A DNA stretch of 64,000 bases from Siphonodentalium dalli (Eukaryota; Mollusca; Scaphopoda; Gadilida; Siphonodentaliidae), in contig CP136061.1 in the NCBI GenBank assembly GCA_032622095.1, forward strand, positions 255,945,582-256,009,581, in the 5' to 3' direction. Positions 45,117 to 57,189 of the stretch are shown piece by piece. The position numbers were made by a program, and so were the translations under genes. Each line of letters opens with the position of its first letter. Position 1 is the first letter of the stretch. The notes under the pieces were generated by a model. The model worked only from the letters and a program-made list of their open reading frames with translations. It did not search any database and was not told where the DNA came from.

Positions 45117-47460
45117 TATGGGTTTTTTTTGGGACGCATTACAAGTTGTAGTACGACCCAGAATCCAGTTGTTTTAGACGCATTAGGAGTTGTAGTGCGA
45201 CCCCGAGTCCGGTAAAATGTGTAGTGTTTTCTTAATTGTTATTCGGATGCCAAAAAATACAAGGCGATTAATTATAACGGGAATTCGCGCGTTAACGACT
45301 AGCGCGCTGCGCGTTATGTGTTTCTATTGATCGTTTTTATGCGTTGTTGCATTGTTATTTGAACATATTTCGTTTATTTTCGCGTGACATACATTGGAAT
45401 GTTATCTACTATTATACTGCACGGAGATTGACGATTGTATAAGAAATTTAATTCGAACATGAATCCGAAGTGTTTGTCTATATCGGTGTTTAACATGTTA
45501 TCGTTTAGTTAACTTTTTCATTTAGTTATACGCGACAAATATTGGCATGTTATATTCTAAATGAATTGGGATGGTTACTCCTTCGTGCTGTTTGTAAATA
45601 TTGACTTTTCATTTGTTTGTTTATATGCGGAATATATCGGAGCTATGAACAGATGTGTTATTAAGAAAAGTTCCAACACTAACCTTTCACATTGGTTGTT
45701 TAATATACAATGTGGCCTAATTCTAAACATTATTTTTACTTACGTGTACCGATGATATATCAGAGTGCTATATGAATTGAAGAATGTTCAGAGATTACCC
45801 CCCCATCATGGGACCATGTTTTAATTGATACCCATGGGTAGAGGGCATATTATAATTAGTCCTCATTGGACCATATTGTAATTGACCCTCATGGGACTAT
45901 ATTGTATGTCACCCCAATTGGACAGTTTAATCAAAGTTTAATCAAAACTGATGACAGCATATTTTTGTTTTAATTAACCCTGATAAAGGAACCATATATT
46001 TATTCTTTAATTAAGTCACGTTGCCATATTTTAATTGACCTTAACGGGACAAATATTTCAATTAATCCCGATGGTCAATATTTTGTATTAACCTTCATGG
46101 GACGACATGGTTATCAAGGTACAATTTTAATTAACCGTCATGGGACCATATTTGTTATTAACCCTGATTGGACGATATATTAATTAACCATCATGGGACC
46201 ATATTTTATTTAACAGTGATGTTACCATATTTTAATGTACCCTCAACGGACCATATGTCAGAGTTAATATTTTGCCATACCAAATAACATTTTCATGCCT
46301 CGATATTTGGTACAATTATTTTACTGCAACAGAATATAATTCTCGTCACAATTATTGAATCTAACTAATGCATGTCACGACATCTGGTTTCCATACAAAA
46401 CAATGTCGTATAATTCGCATTGTGACATAACGCGCTAATCAGATTGTAATACAAACAGTCTACATTCAATTTCTAGCCGTCGGCGAAAAACAAATACTTT
46501 TGAATAGACCAAGCCACAGGCGGTATCAAGATAATCAGTAATTAATAAGCTGACTACGGGAACCATTGATACATTGCGCAACTAATTCGCACCGCGTCAC
46601 GCTGACAGATCTCAGAATCTCTTATGAAAACATTAATGGCTTTCGCCTATGTAACAAGTCATTGTTGCACGCTAATCAAGCGTTGGCATTATTTCGCAGT
46701 TAAGCAGTTGGTGACATAACTTGTTAATTACCACACGTAACGGAGTAGTGCGTGTTATGACACCGGGTGCCATAGCGGGTGCAAAAGCCACACCCCTTTA
46801 TTCTCGACCAATCACTGAAGAGCAGAAATGAGAATATGAACTATGGAATCTCTGGTACGAGTCATTCGATCTATCAGCTATTCCATAGTGTGTTTTCATT
46901 TCTGCTCAGATCCCGGACAAGAGCTTAATTCCCCTATCAAGAAGCTCTACTAAACATATTTCAATTTACTCTCTCTGGGTGTGACGATATTTTAATTTAC
47001 ACTCATGGAACCATAGATGTATTTTAATTAATCCTTTATGAGAGGTCATATCAGGAGTGCATTACCTGAGGCCATTCTTAGATCAGCATTACTCCCTCAT
47101 ATGGTGTATATTGGCAAGTATATCTGACCCTGCCGCAGAAGGTGGTGGACTAAATGTGATTAAAACATAATCGGTATTTGCGTAATTTGATAGTGAATGT
47201 GATTAGAAACGTGCTCGTACTTGAACCATGTCAAATTTTCCCCCGATTATTAGTCTGCATGCTATTTCATGCGCTACTCAGACCACTATTTAAAATGAAA
47301 TTAGAAAAAATATCAAATATAATCAACTACATAGGCGTTTCCTATATACAGATTTTTCATAATCACCACATTAAAGTTGTTGTATTGTATATATGGCAAA
47401 TAATATGATCTTGATGGCTTACTTTTTCTGACCATGGTCTTCGTGTTAGTAATGCTCGGT
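45117..47460 (-). repeat. Dispersed repeat 'R', copy C (inverted, about 2.3 kb)
   Basis: Reverse complement of copy B: right-edge part at 45117-45750 (GTAGTGCGACCCCGAGTCC, GCGCGTTAACGACTAGCGCG), ATTAACCCTCATGGGACCAT minisatellite at 45790-46260, a 46260-46980 insertion or divergent part, then AGGCCATTCTTAGATCAGC, GGCAAGTATATCTGACCCTG and the left edge near 47450. Together with copy B it forms 2-kb inverted repeats 23 kb apart. Confidence 0.75.
46820..46907. repeat. Foldback hairpin inside repeat R copy C
   Basis: GAGCAGAAATGAGAATATGA + ACTATGGAAT at 46820-46849 pairs imperfectly with 46880-46907 (ATTCCATAGTGTGTTTTCAT + TTCTGCTC), loop about 30 bases. Probably a small MITE. Confidence 0.6.
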
Positions 47461-49031
47461 GTGGTGGCCGTACGCACAGATGCATATGGGCTATTGGTGT
47501 ATACTAAGCATGTTTAATGATTACCGGTATATTCCCAGACGTGCTCAGCGTTTATTCAATGCGAAATCAAACTGGTATCCCAGGCGCAAATAAACCAAAC
47601 GACACCTGCCGCCTCAGTTCAGGTGACATGAACGATACGATGTCGTCCGGTGCAGGTGACGTTAACGATACGATGCCGCCCGATGCATGTAAACTGAAAG
47701 ACACCCTGCCGCCTCAGTGTAGGTAACATGAACGACACGATGCCGACCGGTGCATGTAAAATGAAAGACACGGTGGGGCTCCTTCTAATTATTTACTCTG
47801 CATATTGGCGTGTCATGATACTGATAAGTTTAAGTTCGTTTTGCAATATACTACTGATACCATACTCAAACTATTTACACACCCAGACCAGGCTACTTTG
47901 ATCCGTTTTCAGAATTATAGTTACCGAGTATTTATATTAATGTGTCAAGTGCATGTTGATAATGTGACAAACGCATTATGACACACCAAATTTTCATTGT
48001 CATGACGCGCAGTTAGGCGATTAAACTTTAGTTGTACATTTCGATCGAAACTGACAGGTAGGCTTGGACAACAATCAAGGTAAGACTTTTTAATATAGAT
48101 CTGAAATTTAGTCTAGTTTATTTAGTTTAAGCACATTTATGCCATATATACATGTGTACATAATCTATACAGCACTTGGGATTGGAACCCACGTCTCTAC
48201 ACTTAGGGTTGTCCCGTCCCGTGATTTCGCAATTGATGTCCGATTATTTACCGTAACCTATGTTTGTATTACAAAAAATTGCGAGTTGCTGATGATTGGT
48301 TCGCTGATATATTCAATGATTTATATACTTGTTATTCAAGTTCCCAGAGTAGTTTCACATAGCCAGGCCCATAGCATTATTATAATGGTGTCAATACATG
48401 TAACAAATCGTGCATTTTGGGCAAATTCAAAGAAATTTCTAATTTGCAATTTGATTGATAGTTTACAGGCAGCTTTTTCTGCATAGTGCTCAGGTTTAGC
48501 TGATATTCCCAGCAGGGTTCACGGTGTCATAGACCAATGGCCATTTTCCCCGAAAATTACCAAACACAATTTCAGTTGGCCAAACTTTTGACCAAAGTGT
48601 TTTTTACCCCTAAATCAGAAACTTAATACAAAAACCCAAATTGATTTTGTGACGGGAGCGACATGGGTCTCAAATTTATAGTATGAACAACTGCTATTTG
48701 CTTAAGTGATACAGTTTAATGTGTGATACGGGATGCAAGCATTAATTGTCTAACCGAAACTGACGTAAAACGCCCAACTGCCTCTCACTGCATTAATTGG
48801 TGGTACCAACACTGGACGTGTTTCGCCCCTGTGACAGTACTATAACTAGTGCAGTGGCCATACGCCAGAAGTGGCCGGGTACCCCTACCCACGATAGAAC
48901 ACGTTGAAAACAAATTCTTTTGAAGGAGAAAGATATATTGTTCACGAAACTGAGAGTGAAAAATATCGGAATTGGTGGTGGCTATTGTCAAATCGAAGAT
49001 GAACGATACCCACCAGAAACTGATCCCAGTA
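47461..49031. other. No gene recognised; 33-bp repeat and SINE-like patch
   Basis: 47590-47780 holds about four degenerate ~33-bp units (AACGATACGATG, CCGGTGCA) which give an open plus frame of 11-residue repeats. 48165-48195 on the minus strand reads GGGTTCCAATCCC, close to a Pol III B box, so a tRNA-derived SINE scrap is possible. A 115-residue plus frame at 48139-48486 has no known domain. Confidence 0.4.
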
Positions 49032-49574
49032 ATTAAAGATGGCTTATCTCTTTAAATAACAAATTTGAAATAGTTTCGTGAGTATACAATAATCAATATG
49101 ATTTGAATACCCTTGTCCGGAATGCTTCCATCAATTAATATTGATTTTATTTCGAATATTATATTATGAGATGAGATGATAAAATGGGACACTTTATTGT
49201 TCTATTTTTTAGAACAGACCATTCAGGCGATACCTTATATCATATAGATAACCATGCTCTTCCCAAAGCTATGTTCCGAATGTCAAATGTCCCAGATTGA
49301 TTGTTTGTATTGTTTGATTCCATAGTTATTAGTGACAATGAGTCTAATTAACGTTTATTTGTGACAAACTTACACAATACAATGTCTGGTCTACAGAAAC
49401 CACAATTGTTCGTTAGCTAAACAACCACACGTTTTTAGACCAGGACATATTCGAAATATAATCAATATTAATCGATAGAAGCATTTCCGGACAGGAGTCT
49501 TTGATTCATATCTAATATTTTATACCCCGGTAATCATATAGAACATGTTTACAATGAGATATACCACCTTTAAA
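49032..49574. mobile_element. Foldback element 'F', copy 3 (diverged)
   Basis: Begins TTAAAGATGGCTTATCTCTTT and ends ...GAGATATACCACCTTTAA. Inverted inner arms (TGCTTCCATCAATTAATATT against AATATTAATCGATAGAAGCA). Only one 50-bp unit, at the right end. Confidence 0.7.
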
Positions 49575-49955
49575 CATTTTGGTCATGCGAACCCTGTGAT
49601 TAATTAAGATCTAACATATTTGCCAACAGTGTTGGTGTTAACATTACTACATCATACAATATTTCATATTAATATGAAGAAAAAAATTCAACGGTTTGTG
49701 AGATACTTGATTTTAGCAATCGCTCCCCGATCACGTTTTGGTAGAAACATTACATATTTTTATAACGACTTTACAAATTGAATTGTTTAATGCATAAAGG
49801 CACCATTTAAGGTGGAACATACACAAACATATATACACTATATACATAAGATATTTCAATAAGCATTTTGGCATCATACTACATATGGATTATATAAGTA
49901 ATAAATTCATTTTTAAAATCACGAGTCTATCTGTCGATCGACTCACACCAATAGT
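49575..49955. other. No gene recognised
   Basis: AT-rich, no signal. Confidence 0.45.
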
Positions 49956-49957
49956 GA

Positions 49958-50100
49958 TATATATACATACATATACATACATATACATATACTTATATAT
50001 ATAGCTATATATACATATACATACATACATATATATACATATACATACATATATATATATATACATATACATACATATATACATACATATATACATATAT
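49958..50100. repeat. (TATACATA)n / (CATA)n microsatellite
   Basis: Dense TATACATAC repeats. The Tyr/Met/Ile/Cys-rich minus frame here is an artefact. Confidence 0.9.
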
Positions 50101-50159
50101 GAGTAATTACATATAGATGTAAATGTTGTCAATGCCAGATCATCAGTATAGTTGTAAGT

Positions 50160-50420
50160 TATTATCTCAATTTTCTGAAGGCTAATTTTATAAATATACT
50201 CACCCTCTTCAGGAGCGATATATTAGCTATAGATATCAAACCATAAAACTTTTCTCGCGTTGGAGATAGCCAATAGTATTTTGGAATGAACTGTTCACGG
50301 ATATCTCTAAATTCGTCGCATATCAGTAAGAGATGATACTCGTCCCCTATCCCGTTACCGCACTGTTCACAGGTATTACAAGGTATACTGTTATACAACA
50401 TTTTCTGATTGATATTAATG
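50160..50420 (-). pseudogene. C-terminal scrap of a non-LTR reverse transcriptase protein
   Basis: Minus frame 50401-50162 reads CNTCEQCGNGIGDEYHLLLI + CDEFRDIREQFIPKYY and ends KLAFRKLR. The C-X2-C, then GDE-H and C spacing is the knuckle that follows the RT domain in many Jockey/CR1-type elements. Only the last 79 residues are present; different from the intact element at 40.7-43.5 kb and from the tail at 16.05 kb. Confidence 0.65.
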
Positions 50421-51255
50421 GGACCAACATGAATCGTGTTCTATTAGGTGAGGTCCAGAGATGCCGTTTAATTAAAGACGTGTTCAGGTTTCCAGACCCC
50501 AGTTACAACAACACCACATTTGTATTGATAACAGGTAATTCTGCATGCATTAACATCGATTTGTGGGAATAAAATAGTTGTTATAAACAGCATATGACAA
50601 ACTATATAATTCTTATGGCGCAGTAGTTATCTGGACATCACACGTAGACATAATTTGACAGCAATTTTGAACGGTTTGCGAGAACTTGAACGATGCATGC
50701 AGGCTGTCAACATATTGTTCATATTCTGCCTGATCATGTTCACGCTAGTTATATATGCATTTGTTAATATGTCAGGATATATCATTGAAACTATTATACT
50801 TATTTACCGAAATATATATATGCTATTATTGCAAGCTCAGAAACACAACCATGAAGGAGTATCAAGTATTTGCTTGAAACCATTAAGTTATGGTTAAGAA
50901 CGCTGGTCCAAGTTTTACTTTAATACTGATTTAAAAATATTTAAATTTTTTGCAAGAAGCCGTTTTCTTTTGTGCACTATATTTCTTGCACTATATCATA
51001 TTTGTTTATTACACGTATTCCAAGCCGGATATCAAATACCAAAATCAGATCGACCAATTTAGATTATCTGATGGCGTCCGGTTATCGAATTTTATCTACA
51101 GTAAATATAGTATAGTTGTTAAAATGGGATGCGCTGTAAAACGTTATATCGCGGATTCCATTTCTGTATTATACATAATGTGCCACTGTAGGAAAGTAGC
51201 TTCATTATTCGGTGAAATGCGTCATATGTACATGCAACTCGTCCATATACCACCC
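50421..51255. other. Possible small plus-strand exon at 50430-50535; otherwise nothing seen
   Basis: The plus frame reading GTNMNRVLLGEVQRCRLIKD and FRFPDPSYNNTTFVLIT ends at AACAG with donor GTAATTC (50536). N-glycosylation-like NNTT suggests an extracellular part, but no acceptor or family is evident. A 108-residue plus frame at 50950-51276 is unrecognised. Confidence 0.25.
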
Positions 51256-51261
51256 CACCCT

Positions 51262-51379
51262 GATCTGATTTTCTAGTATGGCGTACTCTGCATTAAATAT
51301 CGTTTGATTGTTACCGTTGTAATCTTTGACATGAGTCGATCCATTCTTTCCATATATCTGCGGCCAGGTATTTCCTTGC
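51262..51379 (-). CDS. Possible exon of an extracellular protein (fibrinogen-like?)
   Basis: Minus strand. Acceptor TGTTCTTACAG lies just above 51379; the frame reads QGNTWPQIYGKNGSTHVKDY, then NGNNQTIFNAEYAILENQIR, ending at a CAG|GGTGGGG-type weak donor near 51260. 'DYNGN...AEYA' recalls the middle of fibrinogen-related domains, and NGS/NQT are potential N-glycosylation sites. No companion exon was confirmed, so family and gene structure are uncertain. Confidence 0.3.
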
Positions 51380-51399
51380 TGTAAGAACACATGGTAAAA

Positions 51400-53140
51400 C
51401 AGGCAATATTAGTAATGCTCACCTCGGCTGAGCAATAATTTGTTTGCATAGTTGATCAATCCAGGCGTGCACCGCGAATACAGTGCACAAATATGTCTTT
51501 TGTAATCACGACGTACCGTTGTACAGACCATCAGACGACTTTCATTTATCAACGGATGAATGGCGTGTTATACATAACCGAAGAACCATTTTCACACATG
51601 GTTGTCGACTGTACCGATACACACTGTGGCGTTATGGCATACGGGTACCTCCCCATGCACATATTATCCCTCCCCAGACACAAGGGCAGCCGGATAACGA
51701 AGGCTACAATGCCGATTGTTTGTCGAAACGGGAATAGTCAATCAGTCAGACATAGGAACACGATACTATGCCGAAAATTAACCTTTCACCGCGCTCATGT
51801 GAACTTAATATACGCTAATATCTACCAGCACGTTGTTACATAATGCCGTCAACAATCTGGGCCGATATGATATTCTAGTGGCAGTGACGAGTGAATACAT
51901 CTTCAATAGATAACTTTATTAGTGATGAGGCACATCAACAATAGTACATAAGTATACATAAACGTATATAAATAAGAGTCGAGTATTCTGTCAGCCAGGA
52001 TATCGCATGGTAAAGATCCATGTAAATCACTCTCGATTCCTAACTCGCTCTCCTGTTCTAAGCAATCCTCCGCCTTTATATATCGACTCGTGGTTCGCTG
52101 AACCTATTGCATAAAGGCCAGCTCAGAGTCGTCTTAACATTCCAAAGTACCGTAGACAAAGCCAGGTCAGATGAAGTTTACATACCAGCGATAGACAAAG
52201 AACAGTTCAGAAGCAGGCTAATTAATGTCACACAATACATTCCAACTGACCGATCTCTGCGAGGCTAAATGTGCATGGAATGTAATTACTAAGTCTCAGG
52301 ATGGCGAAAGTGCCATCAGGGATGTTACTGGTACATGTAGGTGGGGTATATTATGTATCAACGTAAATGTCGCGACAACGGCAAAGACGGACCTGATTTG
52401 AGATTCTAGCAGCACGTAAGTGTCGCGACCACTGCAAAGACGGACCTGATTCGACCACTGCAAAGACGGACCTGATCTGAGTTTCATAATCAGTAACGAG
52501 TCGGATCCATTTTGGAGATTTCGTTTTGAATCTCAAACAGACTGAATGATCTATGCATACTTTATTATTTGATATTAGGGCCTTTTATAACACATACAGC
52601 GGACAGTGTCAATGGTAAATCACACAGACAAGCGCGTGGTTCGGTGACGGTAAACATAGGTCGAACATATCTAACACAACAGTAAGAAACCGATAAAGAG
52701 TATAATCATCGAAATAATATCGAGACTCAGCTGTCACCCATCTTTCTCAACATTTTTGAAAACATCGGAATACAGTCGGGTTCTGGTCACAAAAGAGTCG
52801 GAACGAAATCGCTAATGATCCCGCGGAACCCCAGTGATCACATTCGGTGAATAAACAATTTATAAACCCGTTACGGGGATGATTACCATCAAATGTACTA
52901 GGTCCGCCATACGTCATCCCTTCGAGAGCAATTGAGCATGTGTGGGTGGTTCAAAATCATGCCCCTGAATTCCCACCGAGTGACAACTGTCCAAGTTCAA
53001 GAAAATCGCACTCGGTAATAAGGCCGGCGAATCGTAACGAACACTGTTAACCCAGTTATCTCATCAATTATATTCATCGTCATAATGGAAAGTGTGATTT
53101 TTGAAAATGGAAAATTTTCAATTGAAAATTGAGTGTTGAT
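51400..53140. other. No gene recognised; small repeat at 52370-52480
   Basis: A unit with CCACTGCAAAGACGGACCTGA occurs about three times (52377, 52429, 52455). A plus frame at 51493-51843 (116 residues) overlaps another and has no domain. Confidence 0.4.
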
Positions 53141-53160
53141 TTTATTTCCCATTTACAGGA

Positions 53161-53278
53161 TGATGATCTTGGTGTTATCGGTTATACTGTCCTCGTTCTC
53201 GTGCAATGGTCTTCCACAACATATGGCAGGACTAGGTTATATAGACGGAGATGGTGAAGGGAAGGAAACACGATCTGC
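53161..53278 (+). CDS. Signal-peptide exon of putative TSP1 protein
   Basis: Acceptor ATTTCCCATTTACAG is followed by G-ATG. From ATG 53162 the frame encodes MMILVLSVILSSFSC (signal peptide), then a polar Gly/Asp-rich stretch (YIDGDGEGKETRSA), and can end at GCAT with donor GTACGA. That donor leaves phase 1, and the next plus exon I recognise, the TSP1 exon at 56048, enters in phase 1. A non-coding first exon would lie upstream. If the donor is not used the frame runs to a stop near 53382 as an 83-residue secreted peptide. Confidence 0.5.
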
Positions 53279-53281
53279 ATG

Positions 53282-54235
53282 TACGAACTACACACTAACA
53301 GTTCATGTTAAACATTCCTTGATTTCATCCCCCCTCAATCAGAAAGTATTGAGTTTGTTATATTACAAGTTATTTATAATTTAAATACCTTAGCGAATAC
53401 TGTACCTGAACACGAAGCGACTTGGGCTGAACTTATATCCGTTTGCAAGAATGTGCTTATATGTGTGGTCTACAGACCCATTCTTCAACTATAAGATACT
53501 GGTATCATGCAAATTATACAATTGATCATGCCCGAAATGACTTGTCCCTCAAATATATTTGCCACTGGTGATTTCAATGGAGACTGATCGGAAATTAATA
53601 TGTTCAAAGCAATTGAAATAACACATGGGTTAAGCAAGCGGTAACACAACATGTAACTTCTAGCATTTTAATATGTGCACTATTTTCATCATGACCAAGC
53701 TCAATTGCCAATTGTTGTGTTCTGCCTGCAATTTGCAGTAACCGTTATGGACCATGATGTTACAAATAAAGCACACAATTTAGAGTATTGAGTTAGCCAA
53801 TGTTGATATGTGTTGGATAGCTGTGAAGTACCACATTTTACATGGAAACAAATATATTTAACAATTTGTAATGTGCAAGTACAAGTACTATTCGAAATTA
53901 GATATTTCACAAAAAAGTTTCAGTCCCGGATTATATCGGCAATAACTTACTGAAATTCCAGCTGATCAACTAGCATACCCAGTATTTAGGATTGTCAATT
54001 TGTTTTTAGATAAATCTTTTGCCAGCCATTTGAACAAATGCGAACGTGATGCCAACTCACACAAATGATAATGTAAATCTGAGTAACGTTGTAATATGTA
54101 AACATGTTTATAAACATCTGGCGAAGCACAATTTTATTACAATCACCAATCATGTTTTATCCAAGGGAACAGTACTACTTACCAACTGATTGATATTGAT
54201 TTGCATATTCCCCAAACTTTAAATGAACGGGACTT
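53282..54235. other. Putative intron; no other gene seen
   Basis: AT-rich. The patch GGACTGA...GAATGTGCTTATATGTGTGG (53440-53580) faintly recalls a non-LTR endonuclease (VVYRP, GDFNGD-like reading around 53465 and 53567), so a decayed element may sit here. Confidence 0.4.
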
Positions 54236-54895
54236 GAATATGGACTATCTCTTTAAACAACACATTTGAAATAGTTGCGTGGGTATAAACTAATAAATAT
54301 GATTTGAAGACCCTGTCCGGAAACGCTTCTATCAATTAATATTTATTTTATTTCGAATATTTTATTATGAAATGAGATGATTAATTGGGACACTTTATTG
54401 TTCTATTGTTAGAGCAGACCATTCAGACGATACCATATATCGATAGTGATCATTATGATGTCAAATGTCCCAGATTGATTGATTGTATTGTTGTATTACA
54501 TAGCTATAAGCGATAATGATTCTAATTAACGTTTACTTGTGACAACATTACGCAATAAATTTCTTGTCTCTGTTAAATGTAACCACTTTTGTTCGTTAGC
54601 TAAACAACCAGAAAATAATCGAAATATAATAAATATTAATCGATATAAGCTTTTCCGGACAGGGTTCTTCGATTCATAACTAATATATTATACCCCGTTA
54701 ACTATAGATCACATGTTTACACAGAGATATACCATCTTTATACCCCGGTAACTATATAGCACATGTATACAAAGAGATAGACCATATTTATACCCTGGTA
54801 ACTATATAGCACATGTTTATAAAGAGATAGACCATCTTTATACCCCGGTAACTATATAGCACATGTTTACAAAGAGATAGTCCATCTTTAATTTG
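54236..54895. mobile_element. Foldback element 'F', copy 4 (diverged)
   Basis: Begins ATATGGACTATCTCTTTAAA and ends AAAGAGATAGTCCATCTTTAA. Four ~50-bp units (TATACCCCGGTAACTATATA + GCACATGTTTACAAAGAGAT) lie at the right end, i.e. in the opposite orientation to 37299-38032. Confidence 0.75.
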
Positions 54896-56047
54896 AGTCA
54901 TCTTATGTGATAAAAGTAAACCATTTGCAAGCGTTTGGTGGCATAACGGTCTACACACACTGTACCATATTGGTGTTCAGGGTAAGCTCATGTTACTGAA
55001 AATGATAATCTGTTCCCCACTAAAATGTTCAGCAGCAGCAACCAACAATGTCATGATACACTTTGGAACGTGATGCGTTATTATTGTTACCGTAAAAAAT
55101 AGAATTATGTATCAGTTGTATGTGTTTAACATATACATTATTACAAGCAAGTTAATAAATAGGAGTGGAAGTGAAAAGAAATATATTACACGTCTTTGCA
55201 ACTCACAGTAGTATTCTAAATCTCTCTGAACAAATACAGAAAATCAATATCTATACTTATCCGACATACTACTTCATTGTGTTCTCTACACAATTACACA
55301 ATGCCATTATATGGCGTATATGGACCCATCCCACCTCGTGAGAGCAATATTGGTTAAACGAAACGACATGTAAATCTTAATTAAAATTGTATATAGTAAA
55401 ACATATAAAGCACACAATCACTCTCTCGCCAGGTGGGATGGATGCAAACTTATTTCCGGAAACGACTCACATAAGCCCACACGCGTGATGTCATTTCCGC
55501 ATGTGGTGAATTAAATGGTCGAAAACTATATATGTTTCTCGTCGATGATCATAGTTATATTCATAGAAATATGCACGAACCCTACTTGTTATTGTCCTCT
55601 TTATATTACAAAGTTTATTTAGACGATTGCATGCATTGTATGTGACTATATATATTGACAATGCTATGATTGGCGTTCCAGTACTGGGCAATGCGGTATA
55701 TTGTGACACATGTAGGATAATCCATGACTATTTCCATTGTCTATATCACGAACCTTGAATTTCTCAGATGACCGGATGTATGGCTGACTAAAAATAGTCT
55801 AATGCACACACATTACGATCCACTATTTCGACAAACTCTTGTGTTCGGAGTGCAACTAATCATACTCACCCACGAAATAAGACACATGGATCTTATTTAA
55901 TGGCAATACGTATCTTTGAACTGGTGTTAAGAACAATTTCAAAAAAATCAACATACCATTATGCGTGGTGCTTAGTCGTGGATCTGTGTTTATTCTAGCG
56001 TATGTTGAGCTTTCATTTATATAGTACCCTTCTAACATATTTTGTAG
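54896..56047. other. No gene recognised; short inverted repeat
   Basis: CCCATCCCACCTCGTGAGAG (55326) and CTCTCTCGCCAGGTGGGATGG (55421) form an imperfect inverted pair around 75 bases. Otherwise AT-rich intron-like DNA. Confidence 0.45.
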
Positions 56048-56215
56048 TTGGGGGCGTTTGGATGTCATGGAACGATGGCGCTTGTAGCGTGTCGTGTGGA
56101 GTAGGAACGATGGTGAGGACTCGAAACTGTACGGAACCACACCCACAACATGTTGAGGATTTTTGCATCGGCCCCGATCGGGATATTGAATTGTGTAAAG
56201 ATGCGGACTGTCAAG
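56048..56215 (+). CDS. Thrombospondin type 1 repeat exon
   Basis: 168-base symmetric phase 1-1 exon: acceptor ATATTTTGTAG before 56048 and donor GTACAT after 56215. It encodes a complete TSP1 domain: GGVWMSWNDGACSVSCGVG (W-x2-W and CSVSCG), TMVRTRNCTEP (R-x-R-x-C) and closing CIGPDRDIELC...C, with six Cys. TSP1 domains mediate extracellular binding in secreted or membrane proteins. Exon symmetry allows shuffling, as in known TSP1 genes. It likely follows the signal-peptide exon at 53161; further downstream exons were not recognised. The call of a TSP1 domain is secure, the parent protein is unknown. Confidence 0.85.
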
Positions 56216-56270
56216 GTACATCATTATCCACGTTTGATCTTGCGCACTTCAAACTGAATGGATCATATCT

Positions 56271-56471
56271 TTTCGTTATTTATAATAAACATAGAGTTTC
56301 GGTGATTGCTGCTGTTTATGTTGTGTGATGAATTTTACAAACGAAGTATCGATGATTCTGCGGAGTATTCGTATAAATCCGCAGAATCATCGATACTTCG
56401 TTTGTAAAATTCATCACACTACATAAACAGCAGCAATCATCGAAACTCTATGTTTATTATAAATAACGAAA
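56271..56471. repeat. Near-perfect ~200-bp palindrome
   Basis: Arms 56271-56364 and 56378-56471 (94 bases each, a few mismatches) around a 13-base loop GTATTCGTATAAA. It begins 55 bases after the TSP1 exon donor, so a transcript would carry a very long hairpin. Confidence 0.88.
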
Positions 56472-56474
56472 GAT

Positions 56475-57189
56475 GTTTTGCTGAAATATGTGTTCAAGTA
56501 TCTGGGTATCTGGGAGGAATTTAGTTACCGAATTGTCAAGATCTAAGTGCCATGGTTAACCACTTTTTCGCCCCAAAATACACCTACGACAATTCGCTAT
56601 GTATACGTCCGGCATATAAATAAGTGAACCTAACATTTATACGAGCGTTATATGCCCCACAAAGACACGCTGAAACAATAAATTTATTTTTTTAACACGA
56701 TATTCGAGCCCCAACTCTGCCAATTTGATATTCATCGGAATTCTGAATCGGAAACGTAATGTCCGGAAAGGTTTGTTACATGAAACTATTTAAAGACTTA
56801 TACATCAAACACATAATAGTATCATAGAAGTGTCCGATCTAAGACAGGTTTAAATTGTATTTCCATTGTATACAGACATGCAATTTACCACGATGGCTGA
56901 CATAACAATTGAACTAGCACAAACGAAATAATCTCAAATTTATCGAAGCACAAATAATGGATTTTCACCGCTGTACATAATTGTTAGGTTCGTACGTGCC
57001 ATGTCTTTTTAAATATACGATCATAATAAACGAACCAGCTAAAACAATCACATAGGGGTTTCTGGATGTAGCGTTTAAAACAATTATTGTCAAAATCACT
57101 CTATATATTCCCACCAAATAAGATCCGCATGCATAAGGCTTATGTTTGGTGGGGTAATTATAAATAGTTATATATGTTGTCGAGAGTGC
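56475..57189. other. No gene recognised
   Basis: AT-rich; CCCCACCAAATAAGA / TTTGGTGGGG (57110-57155) form a loose inverted pair. No exon signal. Confidence 0.4.

Noticed and set aside
48165-48200. tRNA gene or tRNA-derived SINE on the minus strand
   Set aside because: Only a B-box-like GGGTTCCAATCCC is seen; no A box or cloverleaf could be drawn.
49890-50132. Tyr/Cys/Met-rich minus frame
   Set aside because: Microsatellite (TATACATA)n translation.
51493-51843. 116-residue plus frame
   Set aside because: Overlaps another plus frame of 84 residues, has no recognisable motif and no splice support.
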